DNA of 64,000 nt. Origin: Salinibaculum sp. SYNS191. GTDB lineage: Archaea; Halobacteriota; Halobacteria; Halobacteriales; Haloarculaceae. Below, one piece after another: positions 26,540 to 36,316 of the stretch. The first letter of the stretch is position 1; each line of letters begins with the position of its first letter. The notes beneath the pieces were generated by a model, which did no database searches, was not told where the DNA came from, and saw only the letters and a list, made by a program, of their open reading frames with translations. Position numbers and translations under genes: made by a program. The stretch is from positions 248,001-312,000 of the forward strand of contig NZ_CP147838.1 in the NCBI RefSeq assembly GCF_037338445.1. The letters run 5' to 3'.

Positions 26540-27834
26540 AAGACGACATCGAGCGGTACCGGGAGGTCGGCGAGGAGCGCCGCGAGGACCTCGCGGAGTT
26601 CATCCAGTACGGCGACCTCGGCCAGAGCCGTCCCGATTCCGTCCGCATTCCCATCAAAATCGTCGACCTCCCGGAGTTCGCCTACGCCCAGCGCGACATG
26701 GGCGGGGTCGGCCAGGGCGACGCCGAGGAGGGCGACCAGGTCGGTCAGCCCCAGCCCGACGACGGCGACGAGGACGGCGAACCGGGCGAGGAAGGCGGGG
26801 AACACGAGTACTACGAGATGGACCCCGAGGAGTTCGCCCAGGAACTCGACGAGGAGCTGGGACTGGACCTGGACCCGAAGGGCAAGAAGGTCGTCGAGGA
26901 AGTCGAGGGCGACTTCACGGACATCACCCGGTCCGGGCCGACGTCGACGCTGGACTTCGAGCGGCTGTTCAAGCAGGGGCTGAAGCGAAAGCTCGCGATG
27001 GACTTCGACCGCGACTTCGTCCGCGAGGCGCTGAAAGTCGAGGGCTGGGGCCCGGACGCGGTCTTCGAGTGGGCCCGCGGCGAGAACATCCCCGTCTCCC
27101 GGTCCTGGCTTGAGGACGCCTACGACCAGATTCCCCGGGACGAGCGCACCGAGTACGAGAGCATCGAGGAGATGGAGGAGCGCGTCGAGCGCACGTCCAC
27201 CGCCGAGCGCATCCGCCGTGAGGGCGTCGACCAGATTCCCTTCCGCCGGGAGGACGAGCGCTACCGCTACCCCGAAATCGAGAAGGAGCGCGAGAAGAAC
27301 GTGGTCGTCGTCAACATCCGCGACGTCTCCGGGAGTATGCGCCAGAAGAAGCGCGAACTCGTCGAGCGGACGTTCACGCCGCTGGACTGGTACCTCCAGG
27401 GCAAGTACGACCACGCCGAGTTCGTCTACATCGCCCACGACGCGGAGGCCTGGGAGGTCGAACGCGAGGACTTCTTCGGCATCCGCTCGGGCGGCGGGAC
27501 GCGCATCTCCTCGGCGTACGAACTGGCGATGGAGCGCCTGGACGAGGCGTACCCCTGGAGCGAGTGGAACCGCTACGTCTTCGCGGCGGGCGACAGCGAG
27601 AACTCCAGCAACGACACCGAGGAGAACGTCATCCCGCTGATGGAGCGCATCGACGCCAACCTCCACGCGTACGTGGAGACACAGCCCTCGGGCAACGCCA
27701 TCAACGCGACCCACGCCGAGGAGGTCGAACGGCACTTCCGTGAGGCAGGCGACGTCGCCGTCGCGTACATCTCCAGCCCCGAGGACGTGACCAGCGCCAT
27801 CTACGAGATTCTCAGCACGGAGGCAGAAGCATGA
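26530..27834 (+). CDS. YeaH/DUF444 family protein
   Basis: 434 residues. The central very acidic, low-complexity region (about residues 60-115) is followed by a VWA-like domain with a MIDAS metal site, Asp265-x-Ser267-x-Ser269 (DVSGS), and downstream SGGGTRIS. YeaH is the regular genetic partner of PrkA/YeaG and SpoVR and is thought to be part of the same stress module. It overlaps the preceding gene by 10 bp and spoVR by 4 bp (ATGA), so translation of the whole set is coupled. Confidence 0.9.
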   Translation: MGLKDDIERYREVGEERREDLAEFIQYGDLGQSRPDSVRIPIKIVDLPEFAYAQRDMGGVGQGDAEEGDQVGQPQPDDGDEDGEPGEEGGEHEYYEMDPEEFAQELDEELGLDLDPKGKKVVEEVEGDFTDITRSGPTSTLDFERLFKQGLKRKLAMDFDRDFVREALKVEGWGPDAVFEWARGENIPVSRSWLEDAYDQIPRDERTEYESIEEMEERVERTSTAERIRREGVDQIPFRREDERYRYPEIEKEREKNVVVVNIRDVSGSMRQKKRELVERTFTPLDWYLQGKYDHAEFVYIAHDAEAWEVEREDFFGIRSGGGTRISSAYELAMERLDEAYPWSEWNRYVFAAGDSENSSNDTEENVIPLMERIDANLHAYVETQPSGNAINATHAEEVERHFREAGDVAVAYISSPEDVTSAIYEILSTEAEA

Positions 27835-29825
27835 CCACGCGAGACGAGTTCGAGATGCAACGCGAGGCGGAGAAACTGGAGGAGGCCGTCGAGGAGGCCT
27901 CCAACCTCGCCGAGAAACTGGGACTGGACCCGTACCCGGTCAACTACTGGATCGTCGACTACGACGAGATGAACGAACTCATCGCCTACGGCGGGTTCCA
28001 GCAGCGCTACCCCCACTGGCGGTGGGGGATGCAGTACGACCGCCAGCAAAAGCAGGGCCAGTTCCTCGGCGGGAAGGCCTTCGAAATCGTCAACAACGAC
28101 AACCCCTCGCACGCCTTCCTGCAGGTGTCGAACAGCCTGGCCGACCAGAAGGCGGTCATCACCCACGTCGAGGCCCACGCCGACTTCTTCAACAACAACG
28201 AGTGGTTCGGCCTGTTCGCCGACGACCCGGACGCGGCCGCGATGCTGGCCCGCCACGCGGACGCCATCCGTGAGCACATGCAGGACCCGGAGATAGACCG
28301 GGCGGACGTCGAGCGGTGGATAGACCACGTCCTCTGCCTGGAGGACAACGTCAACCAGCACCGCCCCTACGAACCCATCGACCTCGACGAGGAGGTGCCG
28401 GAGTTCGAGGCGGCCGACATCGAGGCGGACCTGTCGGACCTCGACCTCTCCGAGGAGGTCCGCCGGCAGGTGTTCGACGACGAGTGGCTGGAGGCACAGC
28501 GCGACGACGACGCGCCCGTCTCCTTCCCCGCAGAGCCGTGGAAGGACGTCCTCGGCTTCCTGCGCAAGCACGGCAAGCAGTACGACGACGACGCGGGCAA
28601 GGCCGTCGAGATGACCGACTGGCAGCGGGACATCTTAGAGATGCTCCGGCGGGAGGCGTACTACTTCGCGCCCCAGAAGATGACGAAGGTGATGAACGAG
28701 GGGTGGGCCTCCTACTGGGAGTCGCTGATGATGGCCGACGAGAACTTCGCCGGCGCCGACGAGTTCGTCACCTACGCCGACCACATGAGCCAGGTTCTGG
28801 GCTCGCCCGGGTTCAACCCCTACAGCCTCGGCCTCGAACTCTGGGAGTACGTCGAGAACACGGAGAACCGCCGCCACGTCGCCGAACTACTGCTCCGCGT
28901 CGAGGGGTTGACCTGGCGCAACTTCCACGACACCGTCGACTTCAGGGACGTGGTCGAACGGCTCGAACCGGACCCGATGGTCGACGCCATCGACGCCGAC
29001 GACCTGGAGGCGTTAGACCCGGAGGACCCCCGCGTCGACGCCGAGGCGCTGGCGCGGGCGAAAGCCGGCGACCTCGACGTCGCGGAGTATCCCTGGAAGG
29101 TACTTACCTACGAGGGCATGGCGGAACGACACTACTCGCTGGTCAAGCCCCAGTACCGGGGCTTCCTCGGCCACATCAGCCAGGGGGAACTGGAGCGCAT
29201 CTCGCGGTACATGTTCGACGACGCCCGCTACGGGAGCGTCGAGGAAGCGCTCGAAGACGTCGACTACACGGTCGGCTGGGACCGGATGCGGGAGGTCCGC
29301 GAGAGCCACAACGACGTGACCTTCCTAGACGAGTTCCTCACCCAGGAGTTCGTCGACGCCAACGAGTACTTCACCTACGAGTACATGCGCGCGTCGAACG
29401 ACTACCGCGTCACGTCCACGGACCACCGCGACGTGAAGAAGAAGCTGATGTTGCGCTTTACCAACTTCGGGAAGCCGACGGTCGTCGTCGCCGACGGGAA
29501 CTACGAGAACCGCAACGAACTCCTGCTGGACCACCAGTACAACGGCGTCAGTCTGGATATAGAGCAGGCCAAGGACACCCTGGAACGGGTGTTCGAACTG
29601 TGGGGCCGCCCGGTGAACATCCGCACCATCGTCAAGGAGTACGACGAGCACGACGTCGAGGTGGCCCGGCGGCGGGACCGCGAACCCGAACCGACCGAGC
29701 GCGGCCGCCTCATCAGCTTCGACGGGATGGACTTCAGCGAGCGCGAACTCGACTGGGAGGAGGTCGAACACCTCGCCGCGACGGACATCGACTACGACAC
29801 CAAACCGGACGAGTGGACGGCCTGA
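27831..29825 (+). CDS. SpoVR family protein
   Basis: 664 residues. Typical SpoVR signatures are visible: [25 protein letters not shown] would span the start of the domain, followed by [26 protein letters not shown] and [11 protein letters not shown], and later [12 protein letters not shown]. Bacterial SpoVR affects spore cortex formation and YcgB is its enteric relative; the molecular activity is unknown. The start overlaps the YeaH stop (ATGA). It is the last gene of the operon, 72 bp before the next gene. Confidence 0.92.
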   Translation: MTTRDEFEMQREAEKLEEAVEEASNLAEKLGLDPYPVNYWIVDYDEMNELIAYGGFQQRYPHWRWGMQYDRQQKQGQFLGGKAFEIVNNDNPSHAFLQVSNSLADQKAVITHVEAHADFFNNNEWFGLFADDPDAAAMLARHADAIREHMQDPEIDRADVERWIDHVLCLEDNVNQHRPYEPIDLDEEVPEFEAADIEADLSDLDLSEEVRRQVFDDEWLEAQRDDDAPVSFPAEPWKDVLGFLRKHGKQYDDDAGKAVEMTDWQRDILEMLRREAYYFAPQKMTKVMNEGWASYWESLMMADENFAGADEFVTYADHMSQVLGSPGFNPYSLGLELWEYVENTENRRHVAELLLRVEGLTWRNFHDTVDFRDVVERLEPDPMVDAIDADDLEALDPEDPRVDAEALARAKAGDLDVAEYPWKVLTYEGMAERHYSLVKPQYRGFLGHISQGELERISRYMFDDARYGSVEEALEDVDYTVGWDRMREVRESHNDVTFLDEFLTQEFVDANEYFTYEYMRASNDYRVTSTDHRDVKKKLMLRFTNFGKPTVVVADGNYENRNELLLDHQYNGVSLDIEQAKDTLERVFELWGRPVNIRTIVKEYDEHDVEVARRRDREPEPTERGRLISFDGMDFSERELDWEEVEHLAATDIDYDTKPDEWTA

Positions 29826-29897
29826 GACCGCCACCCGCTCCCGATTCTCACACACGTTAGGTACCGAAAGCTAACCCGTCGGTAGCCAAACGAACGT

Positions 29898-30284
29898 ATG
29901 TTCACCCAGCGTTCGGACCCCGACCGGGGGCTCATCCGCCTCGTCTGCGAGGACGACGTGACGGCGGCAGACCTGTCCGGCCACCGCAGGGCCGCGGTGC
30001 TGGCGGCCAGGGACCTCGGGCGGCCGTTCGTCGTCGTGACGGAACTGACAGATTGCGCCGCCATCTCGTCGACGGCCGCCGCGGTCATCGCCGAGACGGT
30101 CAGCCAGCTCGTCCCCTTCGGACTGGCCGGCGAACTCCGCCTCGTGGGCGAGCGGACGCCCGACAGCGTGCTCGCGGCCTTCGCCGCCCACCAGTCCGCC
30201 TTCGACGTGGACGTCGTGACGCTCTCCTCGCAGGAGGCCCTCGACACGGAACTCGACGCGCGCCTGAATCGGACCGGATGTTGA
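29898..30284 (+). CDS. Small alpha/beta protein, possibly STAS/SpoIIAA-like
   Basis: 128 residues with alternating strands and amphipathic helices. A strand RPFVVVTELTDCAAISS followed by a helix and the strand GELRLVGERTPDSV resembles a STAS or SpoIIAA-like fold. The match is by pattern only. It follows the prkA-spoVR operon by 72 bp and precedes yjbQ by 25 bp, so co-transcription with either is possible. Confidence 0.55.
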   Translation: MFTQRSDPDRGLIRLVCEDDVTAADLSGHRRAAVLAARDLGRPFVVVTELTDCAAISSTAAAVIAETVSQLVPFGLAGELRLVGERTPDSVLAAFAAHQSAFDVDVVTLSSQEALDTELDARLNRTGC

Positions 30285-30309
30285 TTAACCAGGCCGACGG
30301 AGCTACCGT

Positions 30310-30690
30310 ATGAGCGAGTTCACGGTCCAGACTGACGAACGCCTCGTAGTCGTCGATATCACCGACCGCGTGGAAGCCGCCGTCCCGGCGGACGCGACCG
30401 GGACCGCGACCGTCTTCGTCCGGCACACGACCGCCGGCATCGCCGTCAACGAGGCGGAGTCGCGGCTGCTCGGGGACTTCGAAACCGCCCTCGCCGACTT
30501 CGTCCCCGACGAGGGCTGGGCACACGACGAAATCGACGACAACGCGGACTCGCACGTCCGGGCGCTGCTCGTCGGCCCGAGCGAGACGATTCCAGTCGCG
30601 GACGGGTCGCTCGCGCTCGGCACCTGGCAGTCCGTGCTGTTCGTGGAGTGCGACGGCCCCCGGACGCGGACCGTCCAGGTCGTCGTCTGA
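30310..30690 (+). CDS. YjbQ/UPF0047 family protein
   Basis: 126 residues. Conserved family motifs are complete: VRHTTAGIAVNE, a central WAHDEIDDNADSHVRA and the C-terminal GTWQSVLFVECDGPRTR. Members have been described as secondary thiamine-phosphate synthases with weak activity, but the physiological role is uncertain. The protein is converged upon by the acyl-CoA synthetase gene. Confidence 0.88.
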   Translation: MSEFTVQTDERLVVVDITDRVEAAVPADATGTATVFVRHTTAGIAVNEAESRLLGDFETALADFVPDEGWAHDEIDDNADSHVRALLVGPSETIPVADGSLALGTWQSVLFVECDGPRTRTVQVVV

Positions 30691-30716
30691 GGGCGCTGCC
30701 GGGTGCGCGCCCAGCG

Positions 30717-32762
30717 TCAGTCGTCGCTGGTCGTCGGCGTTTCGGGTTCCTCGTCCGCGTACATCGCCTCGATGCGGTCCGCGTAGACGTCCTCGATGTT
30801 CCGGCGTTTCTTCTTCATCGACGGCGTGAGCATGTCGTTCTCGGCGGTCCACTCGCGGGGCACGAGTTCGAACTTCTTGACCGTCTCGACGGACTCCAGG
30901 TCGGCGTTGACCGCCGCGACGGCCTCACCGACCCACTCCCGCACGCGGTCGTCCTCGCACATCGCCTCGCGGTCCGCCGGGAGGTCGACGTCCTCCTGGT
31001 CTGCCCACCGCTTCAGGCGCTCGAAGTTGGGCACCAGCAGTGCGCTGACGAACTTCCGGCCGTCGCCGAGTATCATCACCTGGTCCACGCGGTCGTTCGT
31101 CGCGAAGCGCTCCTCGATTGGGGCCGGCGCGACGTTCTTGCCGGTCGAGAGCACGAGCAACTGTTTGATTCGCTCGTGGAAGACGAGGAAGTCGTCGTCG
31201 CTTCGCTCCACGATGTCGCCGGTGCGAAACCAGTTGTCGCCAGGGTCCGCCTCGCCGGCGCGGACCTCGACCGCACCCGCTGGCAACTCGGGGAGGAACG
31301 CCGCCTGTGTCTCCTCCTGTCGGTGCCAGTAGCCGGGACTGACGCTGTCCCCGCGGACCAGCAGTTCCCCGACCGCTCCCGATGATTCGGCGACGTTGCC
31401 GGGGGTGGCTTTGGACTCGTCGATGGCGACGTCGAGACCGACGAGGGGCGGTCCGAGCGTTCCCGGGCGGATGTCCTCCAGCGGATTCACGGAGATGACG
31501 GGCGAGGTCTCGGTCAGGCCGTACCCCTCGACGATTTTGATGCCCATGCCGTTGAACACGCGGCAGAGGTCGGCGCTGAGGCTGCCGCCGCCGGAGACCA
31601 TGAACTTGAGGCGGCCGCCCAGGTTGTCCTTGACCGTGCTGTAGACCAGCCGGTCGGCGAGGGCGTGCTTCGCGCGCAGGACCGGGCCGGGACTGTCCGC
31701 TCGCTGGTAGTCCCTGGCGACGTCTAGCGCCCAGTCGAAGATAGAGCGTTTCAGGCCCGTCTCGCCGGCCTCCTCGCGCATCGTGGCGAAGATGCGCTCG
31801 TAGACCCGCGGGACGCTCGCACCCGTCGTCGGGCGTATCTTGTTGATGTCTTCGGAAATCGTGTCCGGGTGCTCGACGTACCCGATAGCCGCGCCGGAGC
31901 CGAGCATCAGGAAGTGTCCGGCCATACGCTCGAAGACGTGCGCCAGCGGCAGGAAGGAGATGCTGGTCGTCTCCTCGTCGATGCACGGGTCGTCACCGGT
32001 TCGGTCCGGGCGAGGGCCGACACGCCGGAGCGTCTGGTGAACGTTCGAGCGGAAGTTCCAGTGGGTCAGTTCGACGCCCTTGGGCTGGCCGGTCGTCCCA
32101 GAGGTGTAGATGAGGCTCGCGAGGTCGTCGGGGTCGCGCTCGTCGAGCCACTCCCGGTAGGCGTCGACGTCGAAGACCTCGTTACCGCGCTCGTAGACGT
32201 CCCCCAGCGTGTAGATGTCCTCGCGGTCCTCGTAGCCCTCTACGTGGTCCATGAGGAAGATTGCCTCAAGCGAGAGGTCATCCTCGACTTCGAGGACTCG
32301 CTCCAGTAACTCCCCGTTCTCCACGACGACGGCGGTCGCGCCGGGGTCGTCGAGCAGGTAGCGGACCTGTTCGGGCGAGGACTCCGTGTAGACGGTGGTG
32401 ACGACACAGCCGGCGGCCAGCAGCCCCAGATCGGACTGTGCCCACTCCATGCGGGTGTTCGCGAAGATGCCGACGCGGTCGTCCGCGGTCAGTCCGAGGT
32501 CCCGAAAGCCCGCTGCGAGCCGGCGGACCACGTCGCGCAACTCGCCGTAGCTCAGTGGTGCGAACTCCCCGTCCTCGGCGCGGGGAATCACCCCTGTCAT
32601 CGTGCGGTCGTAGATTCCCCCTTTGTAGAGCTGGGCGTCGCTGTCGAGATGGTGCTCCGCGCTCCACTCGAACAGCTCTGGCAGCGTGCCGCGCTGGAAC
32701 CGGTCGTCCTGGAACTCCCGCTCGGCGCGCAGCCACGCCGGTTCCTCGTCCGAAAGTACCAT
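30717..32762 (-). CDS. Long-chain acyl-CoA synthetase (AMP-forming)
   Basis: 681 residues from the ATG at 32762. The ATP/AMP signature LIYTSGTTGQPKG is followed by the acyl-adenylate motif EGYGLTETSP, the conserved NWFRTGDI and the late lysine-bearing STGKNVAPAPIEE. It would activate fatty acids to acyl-CoA via an acyl-AMP intermediate. The start is set by a TTTTGTA element about 27 nt upstream and by the family N-terminus; an in-frame ATG at 32825 would add 21 atypical residues. Confidence 0.88.
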   Translation of the reverse strand: MVLSDEEPAWLRAEREFQDDRFQRGTLPELFEWSAEHHLDSDAQLYKGGIYDRTMTGVIPRAEDGEFAPLSYGELRDVVRRLAAGFRDLGLTADDRVGIFANTRMEWAQSDLGLLAAGCVVTTVYTESSPEQVRYLLDDPGATAVVVENGELLERVLEVEDDLSLEAIFLMDHVEGYEDREDIYTLGDVYERGNEVFDVDAYREWLDERDPDDLASLIYTSGTTGQPKGVELTHWNFRSNVHQTLRRVGPRPDRTGDDPCIDEETTSISFLPLAHVFERMAGHFLMLGSGAAIGYVEHPDTISEDINKIRPTTGASVPRVYERIFATMREEAGETGLKRSIFDWALDVARDYQRADSPGPVLRAKHALADRLVYSTVKDNLGGRLKFMVSGGGSLSADLCRVFNGMGIKIVEGYGLTETSPVISVNPLEDIRPGTLGPPLVGLDVAIDESKATPGNVAESSGAVGELLVRGDSVSPGYWHRQEETQAAFLPELPAGAVEVRAGEADPGDNWFRTGDIVERSDDDFLVFHERIKQLLVLSTGKNVAPAPIEERFATNDRVDQVMILGDGRKFVSALLVPNFERLKRWADQEDVDLPADREAMCEDDRVREWVGEAVAAVNADLESVETVKKFELVPREWTAENDMLTPSMKKKRRNIEDVYADRIEAMYADEEPETPTTSDD

Positions 32763-32913
32763 GTCATCATCGTACACGCCACTGATACAAAAGTTGCACC
32801 CACCGAAAGGCACATATCGCTTCAACGAGTGAACATATCTGGAGTTTACTGTTTACTCGGCACGGGAGCGACCGAGAGCGTACCTTTTTCGCCACGCAGT
32901 CGGTACGGCGGGT

Positions 32914-33744
32914 ATGAACGAGGGCTGGTACGTCGGAGTGGACCCCGACGACACCGACGCGGCGGCCGCGGCGATACGGGACGGCTCTGCCTCCGGACCC
33001 GCCGACTGGCCGTCCCGCGCCGTCGAGGACGGGTTCGCCGCGAACGCCGAGGAGTACTACGACACCCTGCACGCGGCCGCGATGCACGCCACGCGCGAGG
33101 CGGTCAGGGACGCAGAGCGCAGCGACGACCAGCAGTTGATTCACGCCCTTCGGGCGATGGACGACTGCGACCGCCAGGCCAACGAACTGGCCGAGCGCGT
33201 CGCCGAGTGGGCCGGTAGCCGGTACGACGACGCCGGGACGGGCGTCGAGTACGCCCGGGAACTGGCACAGCGAGCGCCGGAGTCGCCGGCCGACGAGCGA
33301 CTGCGGGCGCTGGCCCGACGCGTCGCCGACCTGGCGGACGAAGGCGACGCACTGAGGGGCTTCATCGAGCGCACCACGCCGCAGGTCGCCCCGAACCTCG
33401 CCGAACTCGCGGGGCCCGTCCTGGCGGCCCGCCTCATCGCGCTGGCTGGTGGCCTGGAACCGCTGGCGAAGAAACCCTCGGGCACGCTCCAGGTGCTCGG
33501 GGCGGAGGACGCGCTGTTTGCACACCTGCAGGGCGGCGCGCCGTCCCCGAAACACGGCGTCATCTACACCCACGAGTACGTCCGGACGACGCCGAAAGCG
33601 AATCGCGGGTCGGCGGCACGCGCCCTCGCCGGGAAACTCAGCATCGCGGCGCGGGTCGACCACTACAGCGGGGACCTGCGGCCGTCGCTGGCGGAGGAAC
33701 TGGCCGACCGCATGGAGCGCATCCGCGCTCGTGATTCGCAGTGA
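32914..33744 (+). CDS. Nop5/Nop56-like C/D box RNP protein
   Basis: 276 residues. The C-terminal Nop domain is well conserved: TPQVAPNLAELAGPVLAARL, then GGLEPLAKKPSGTLQVLGAE and the KHG motif in GAPSPKHGVIYTH. Together with L7Ae, fibrillarin and guide RNAs it forms the 2'-O-methylation complex. The N-terminal fibrillarin-binding region is much shorter than in non-halophilic archaea (whole protein about 370-410 residues there). The lysine-rich C-terminal tail of other archaea is missing. It overlaps the fibrillarin gene by 4 bp. Confidence 0.9.
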   Translation: MNEGWYVGVDPDDTDAAAAAIRDGSASGPADWPSRAVEDGFAANAEEYYDTLHAAAMHATREAVRDAERSDDQQLIHALRAMDDCDRQANELAERVAEWAGSRYDDAGTGVEYARELAQRAPESPADERLRALARRVADLADEGDALRGFIERTTPQVAPNLAELAGPVLAARLIALAGGLEPLAKKPSGTLQVLGAEDALFAHLQGGAPSPKHGVIYTHEYVRTTPKANRGSAARALAGKLSIAARVDHYSGDLRPSLAEELADRMERIRARDSQ

Positions 33745-34367
33745 CGCTCCCGGCTGGCGTGCAGCGCCGGGACATCGGCGGACAGACCGTCCTGGCGACG
33801 CGCGGCGAGCGGGTCTCCGAGGAGGCGACCGACGGGGAGTGGCGCGAGTGGGACCCGCGGCGGTCGAAACTCGGGGCGATGCTGGAACACGGCCTCGACA
33901 CGGGGCTCGACGGTGACGAGACGGTGCTGTACCTCGGTGCCGCCGCGGGGACGACAGCGAGTCACGTCGCGGACTTCGCCGGCCCGACCTACGCGGTGGA
34001 GTTCGCGCCGCGGCCGGCGCGTGACCTCCTCGACGTGGCCGCGGTCCGCCCGAACCTGTTCCCCCTGCTCAAGGACGCCCGCAAACCGGAGACGTACGCC
34101 CACGTCGTCGAGCCGGTCGACGCCATCGTCCAGGACGTGGCGACGCGGGGACAGGCGACGGTCGCGCTGGCGAACCGGCAGTTCCTGCACGACGACGGAC
34201 GACTCCTGCTGGCGGTGAAGGCACGCAGCGAGGACGTCACGGCCGACCCCGTGACTGTCTTCGACGACGTGCGCGACCAGCTCAGGGAGGGCTACGAGGT
34301 GCTCGCAAGCACGCGATTGGAGCCGTTCCACGACGACCACCTCGGTGTCGTGGCCCGACCACGCTGA
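33741..34367 (+). CDS. flpA: Fibrillarin-like rRNA/tRNA 2'-O-methyltransferase
   Basis: 208 residues starting at a GTG overlapping the Nop5 stop (GTGA). The SAM-binding fold shows VLYLGAAAGTTASHVADF, then AVEFAPRPARDLLDVAAVRPNL and the catalytic-side DAIVQDVATRGQ. It is the methyltransferase subunit of the C/D box RNP, transferring methyl groups to ribose 2'-OH at guide-selected sites in rRNA and tRNA. Gene order Nop5-fibrillarin with overlapping codons is the standard archaeal arrangement and ensures equal production. Confidence 0.95.
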   Translation: MTLPAGVQRRDIGGQTVLATRGERVSEEATDGEWREWDPRRSKLGAMLEHGLDTGLDGDETVLYLGAAAGTTASHVADFAGPTYAVEFAPRPARDLLDVAAVRPNLFPLLKDARKPETYAHVVEPVDAIVQDVATRGQATVALANRQFLHDDGRLLLAVKARSEDVTADPVTVFDDVRDQLREGYEVLASTRLEPFHDDHLGVVARPR

Positions 34368-34423
34368 GTCGTCGCCGCCTGACACGGGCGGAGGTGCTGG
34401 CAGATATGTTTCCCATCGTCGGA

Positions 34424-34432
34424 CTTATTAAT
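34424..34432 (+). promoter_or_regulatory. TATA box of the TMEM165-like gene
   Basis: CTTATTAAT predicts a start near 34455. The leader would be about 36 nt and carries a GGGGAG Shine-Dalgarno 10 nt before the ATG. Confidence 0.5.
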
Positions 34433-34447
34433 TAGACTCGTCTAATT
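34430..34447. promoter_or_regulatory. Perfect palindromic operator, DtxR/MntR-like
   Basis: AATTAGAC-TC-GTCTAATT is an 18-bp sequence with perfect 8-bp arms. It overlaps the 3' edge of the TATA box and lies before the predicted start. A protein bound here would block transcription. The TTAG..CTAA form resembles operators of DtxR-family metal-dependent repressors. Confidence 0.55.
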
Positions 34448-34490
34448 CGAGACGAGAATGGGCAGGCTGAACCAGGGGAGAGTGTAACGG

Positions 34491-35189
34491 ATGGCGGGAT
34501 TCGTCGAGATACTGGTGGTCGCCTTCGTCGCCCAGCTGGCGGTGCTCCCGGGGGAGAAGGTGCAGTTCATCATCGCGGGACTGTCGACGCGGTTCAACCC
34601 GTTCGTCGTCGTCGCGGCCGCGGGAACGGCCTTCGCCGGGTGGACGGCCCTCGAAATCGTCGTCGGGGACGCCATCCAGGGGCTGCTCCCGGGTGTCGTC
34701 CTCACTCTCGTGAGTGCCGTGCTGTTTCTCGTGTTCGCTGTCATGCTCTACCGGTCGGCACCGGCAGAGGGCGGAACGGCGACGACGACCGACGGCGGGT
34801 ACACGGAGTTCGCCGGCAACCGCGAGTACTCCATCGGCGGCTTCGAACTCCCGCAGTCCGTCGCCACGTTCGTCGGCATCTTCTCGATGATGGCGGTGGG
34901 CGAGTTCGGCGACAAGACCCAGGTCGTCACCTTCACGCTGGCGCTGGAGTACGGCGCGACGCCGGCCATCTGGGCCGGCGAGATGCTCGCCATCATCCCG
35001 GTGAGCCTCGCGAACGCGCTGTTTTTCCACCGGTTCGCCCACAAACTCAACCTCAGGAAGGCCCACTTCGTCGCCGCCGGCCTGTTCCTCTTTTTCGGCC
35101 TCGACACCCTGCTGTCCGTCGCGACGGGGTTCTCCGTCTGGGAGACGCTGGTCGACGCGCTCGCCGCTATCGTCCTCTCCTTCGGGTGA
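34491..35189 (+). CDS. TMEM165/GDT1 (UPF0016) family cation transporter
   Basis: 232 residues, six predicted spans in two repeats. The second repeat has the full signature Glu138-FGDKTQ. The first repeat has LPGEKVQF instead, with the Asp replaced by Glu and the leading Glu by Leu. Family members export Mn2+ or exchange Ca2+ for protons. The palindromic, DtxR-like operator in its promoter supports a manganese role by inference. The leader with a Shine-Dalgarno sets the start. Confidence 0.85.
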   Translation: MAGFVEILVVAFVAQLAVLPGEKVQFIIAGLSTRFNPFVVVAAAGTAFAGWTALEIVVGDAIQGLLPGVVLTLVSAVLFLVFAVMLYRSAPAEGGTATTTDGGYTEFAGNREYSIGGFELPQSVATFVGIFSMMAVGEFGDKTQVVTFTLALEYGATPAIWAGEMLAIIPVSLANALFFHRFAHKLNLRKAHFVAAGLFLFFGLDTLLSVATGFSVWETLVDALAAIVLSFG

Positions 35190-35341
35190 CCGCAGGTATC
35201 ACGGACCTCGGGTCACGCCGGTAGCGACCTGTCCTTCGAGGTCGGTGACGCGACGAGCGCACACGTCAGACTCCAGCGCGGCGACGCCGGGTAACACGCG
35301 GACCGCCACGCACAAAGCCGACCGGCCCCAGGACACGCCTG

Positions 35342-36265
35342 ATGGACGAGACGGACGCCGACACGTTCGGGAGCCTCCCCGTCGACGCGGTCCGGGAGGC
35401 GCTGGTGGGGTGGTACGAGGCCGACCACCGGTCGTTCCCCTGGCGGGAGACCACCGACCCCTACGAGATTCTGGTCTCGGAGGTCATGAGCCAGCAGACC
35501 CAACTCGGCCGCGTCGTCGACGCCTGGGAGGCGTTTCTCGACCGGTGGCCGACCGCCGCGGCCCTGGGCGACGCCGACCGCAGCGAGGTGGTGGGGTTCT
35601 GGACCGACCACAGCCTCGGCTACAACAACCGCGCGAAGTACCTCCACGAGGCCGCCCGACAGGTCGAGACCGAGTTCGACGGCGAGTTCCCGACCGACCC
35701 CGACGGCCTCTCCGAACTGATGGGTGTCGGCCCCTACACCGCCAACGCCGTCGCCAGTTTCGCGTTCGACAACGGGGACGCCGTGGTCGACACCAACGTC
35801 AAGCGAGTCCTCTACCGCGCCTTCGACGTCCCGGACGACGACGCGGCGTTCGAGACGGCCGCGCGGGAACTGATGCCCGACGGCGAGTCGCGAGTCTGGA
35901 ACAACGCCATCATGGAACTGGGCGGCGTCGCCTGCGAGAAGACGCCCCGGTGTGACGAGGCAGGGTGTCCCTGGCGGGAGTGGTGTCACGCCTACGGGAC
36001 GGGCGATTTCACCGCACCTGACGTGCCGATGCAACCGACCTTCGAGGGGAGCAGACGGCAGATGCGGGGGCGCGTCGTCGCGGCGCTGAAGGAGTACGAT
36101 GAACTGGCGCTGGACGACCTCGGGCCGCGGGTTCGCGTCGACTACGCCCCTGACGGCGAATACGGCCGAGAGTGGCTCCTGGGGCTGCTGGAGGACCTTG
36201 CAGCCGACGGGCTGGTGGATGTCGACCGCGGCGGCGACCAACCGGCCGCCCGTCTGCAGAAGTGA
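35342..36265 (+). CDS. mutY: A/G-specific adenine glycosylase MutY
   Basis: 307 residues. It removes adenine mispaired with 8-oxoguanine. The catalytic Glu is in SEVMSQQTQ, the helix-hairpin-helix is LMGVGPYTANAV, and the catalytic Asp is in VVDTNVKR. Four cysteines (C-x5-C-x4-C-x5-C) replace the usual C-x6-C-x2-C-x5-C iron-sulphur loop. The C-terminal 80 residues look like a winged helix rather than the Nudix-like 8-oxoG recognition domain of bacterial MutY, so lesion recognition may differ. Confidence 0.9.
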   Translation: MDETDADTFGSLPVDAVREALVGWYEADHRSFPWRETTDPYEILVSEVMSQQTQLGRVVDAWEAFLDRWPTAAALGDADRSEVVGFWTDHSLGYNNRAKYLHEAARQVETEFDGEFPTDPDGLSELMGVGPYTANAVASFAFDNGDAVVDTNVKRVLYRAFDVPDDDAAFETAARELMPDGESRVWNNAIMELGGVACEKTPRCDEAGCPWREWCHAYGTGDFTAPDVPMQPTFEGSRRQMRGRVVAALKEYDELALDDLGPRVRVDYAPDGEYGREWLLGLLEDLAADGLVDVDRGGDQPAARLQK

Positions 36266-36316
36266 GCGTGGCCGGGAAGCAGAGAGGGAGCGAGGCGGAG
36301 AAGGGACAGACCGGCG

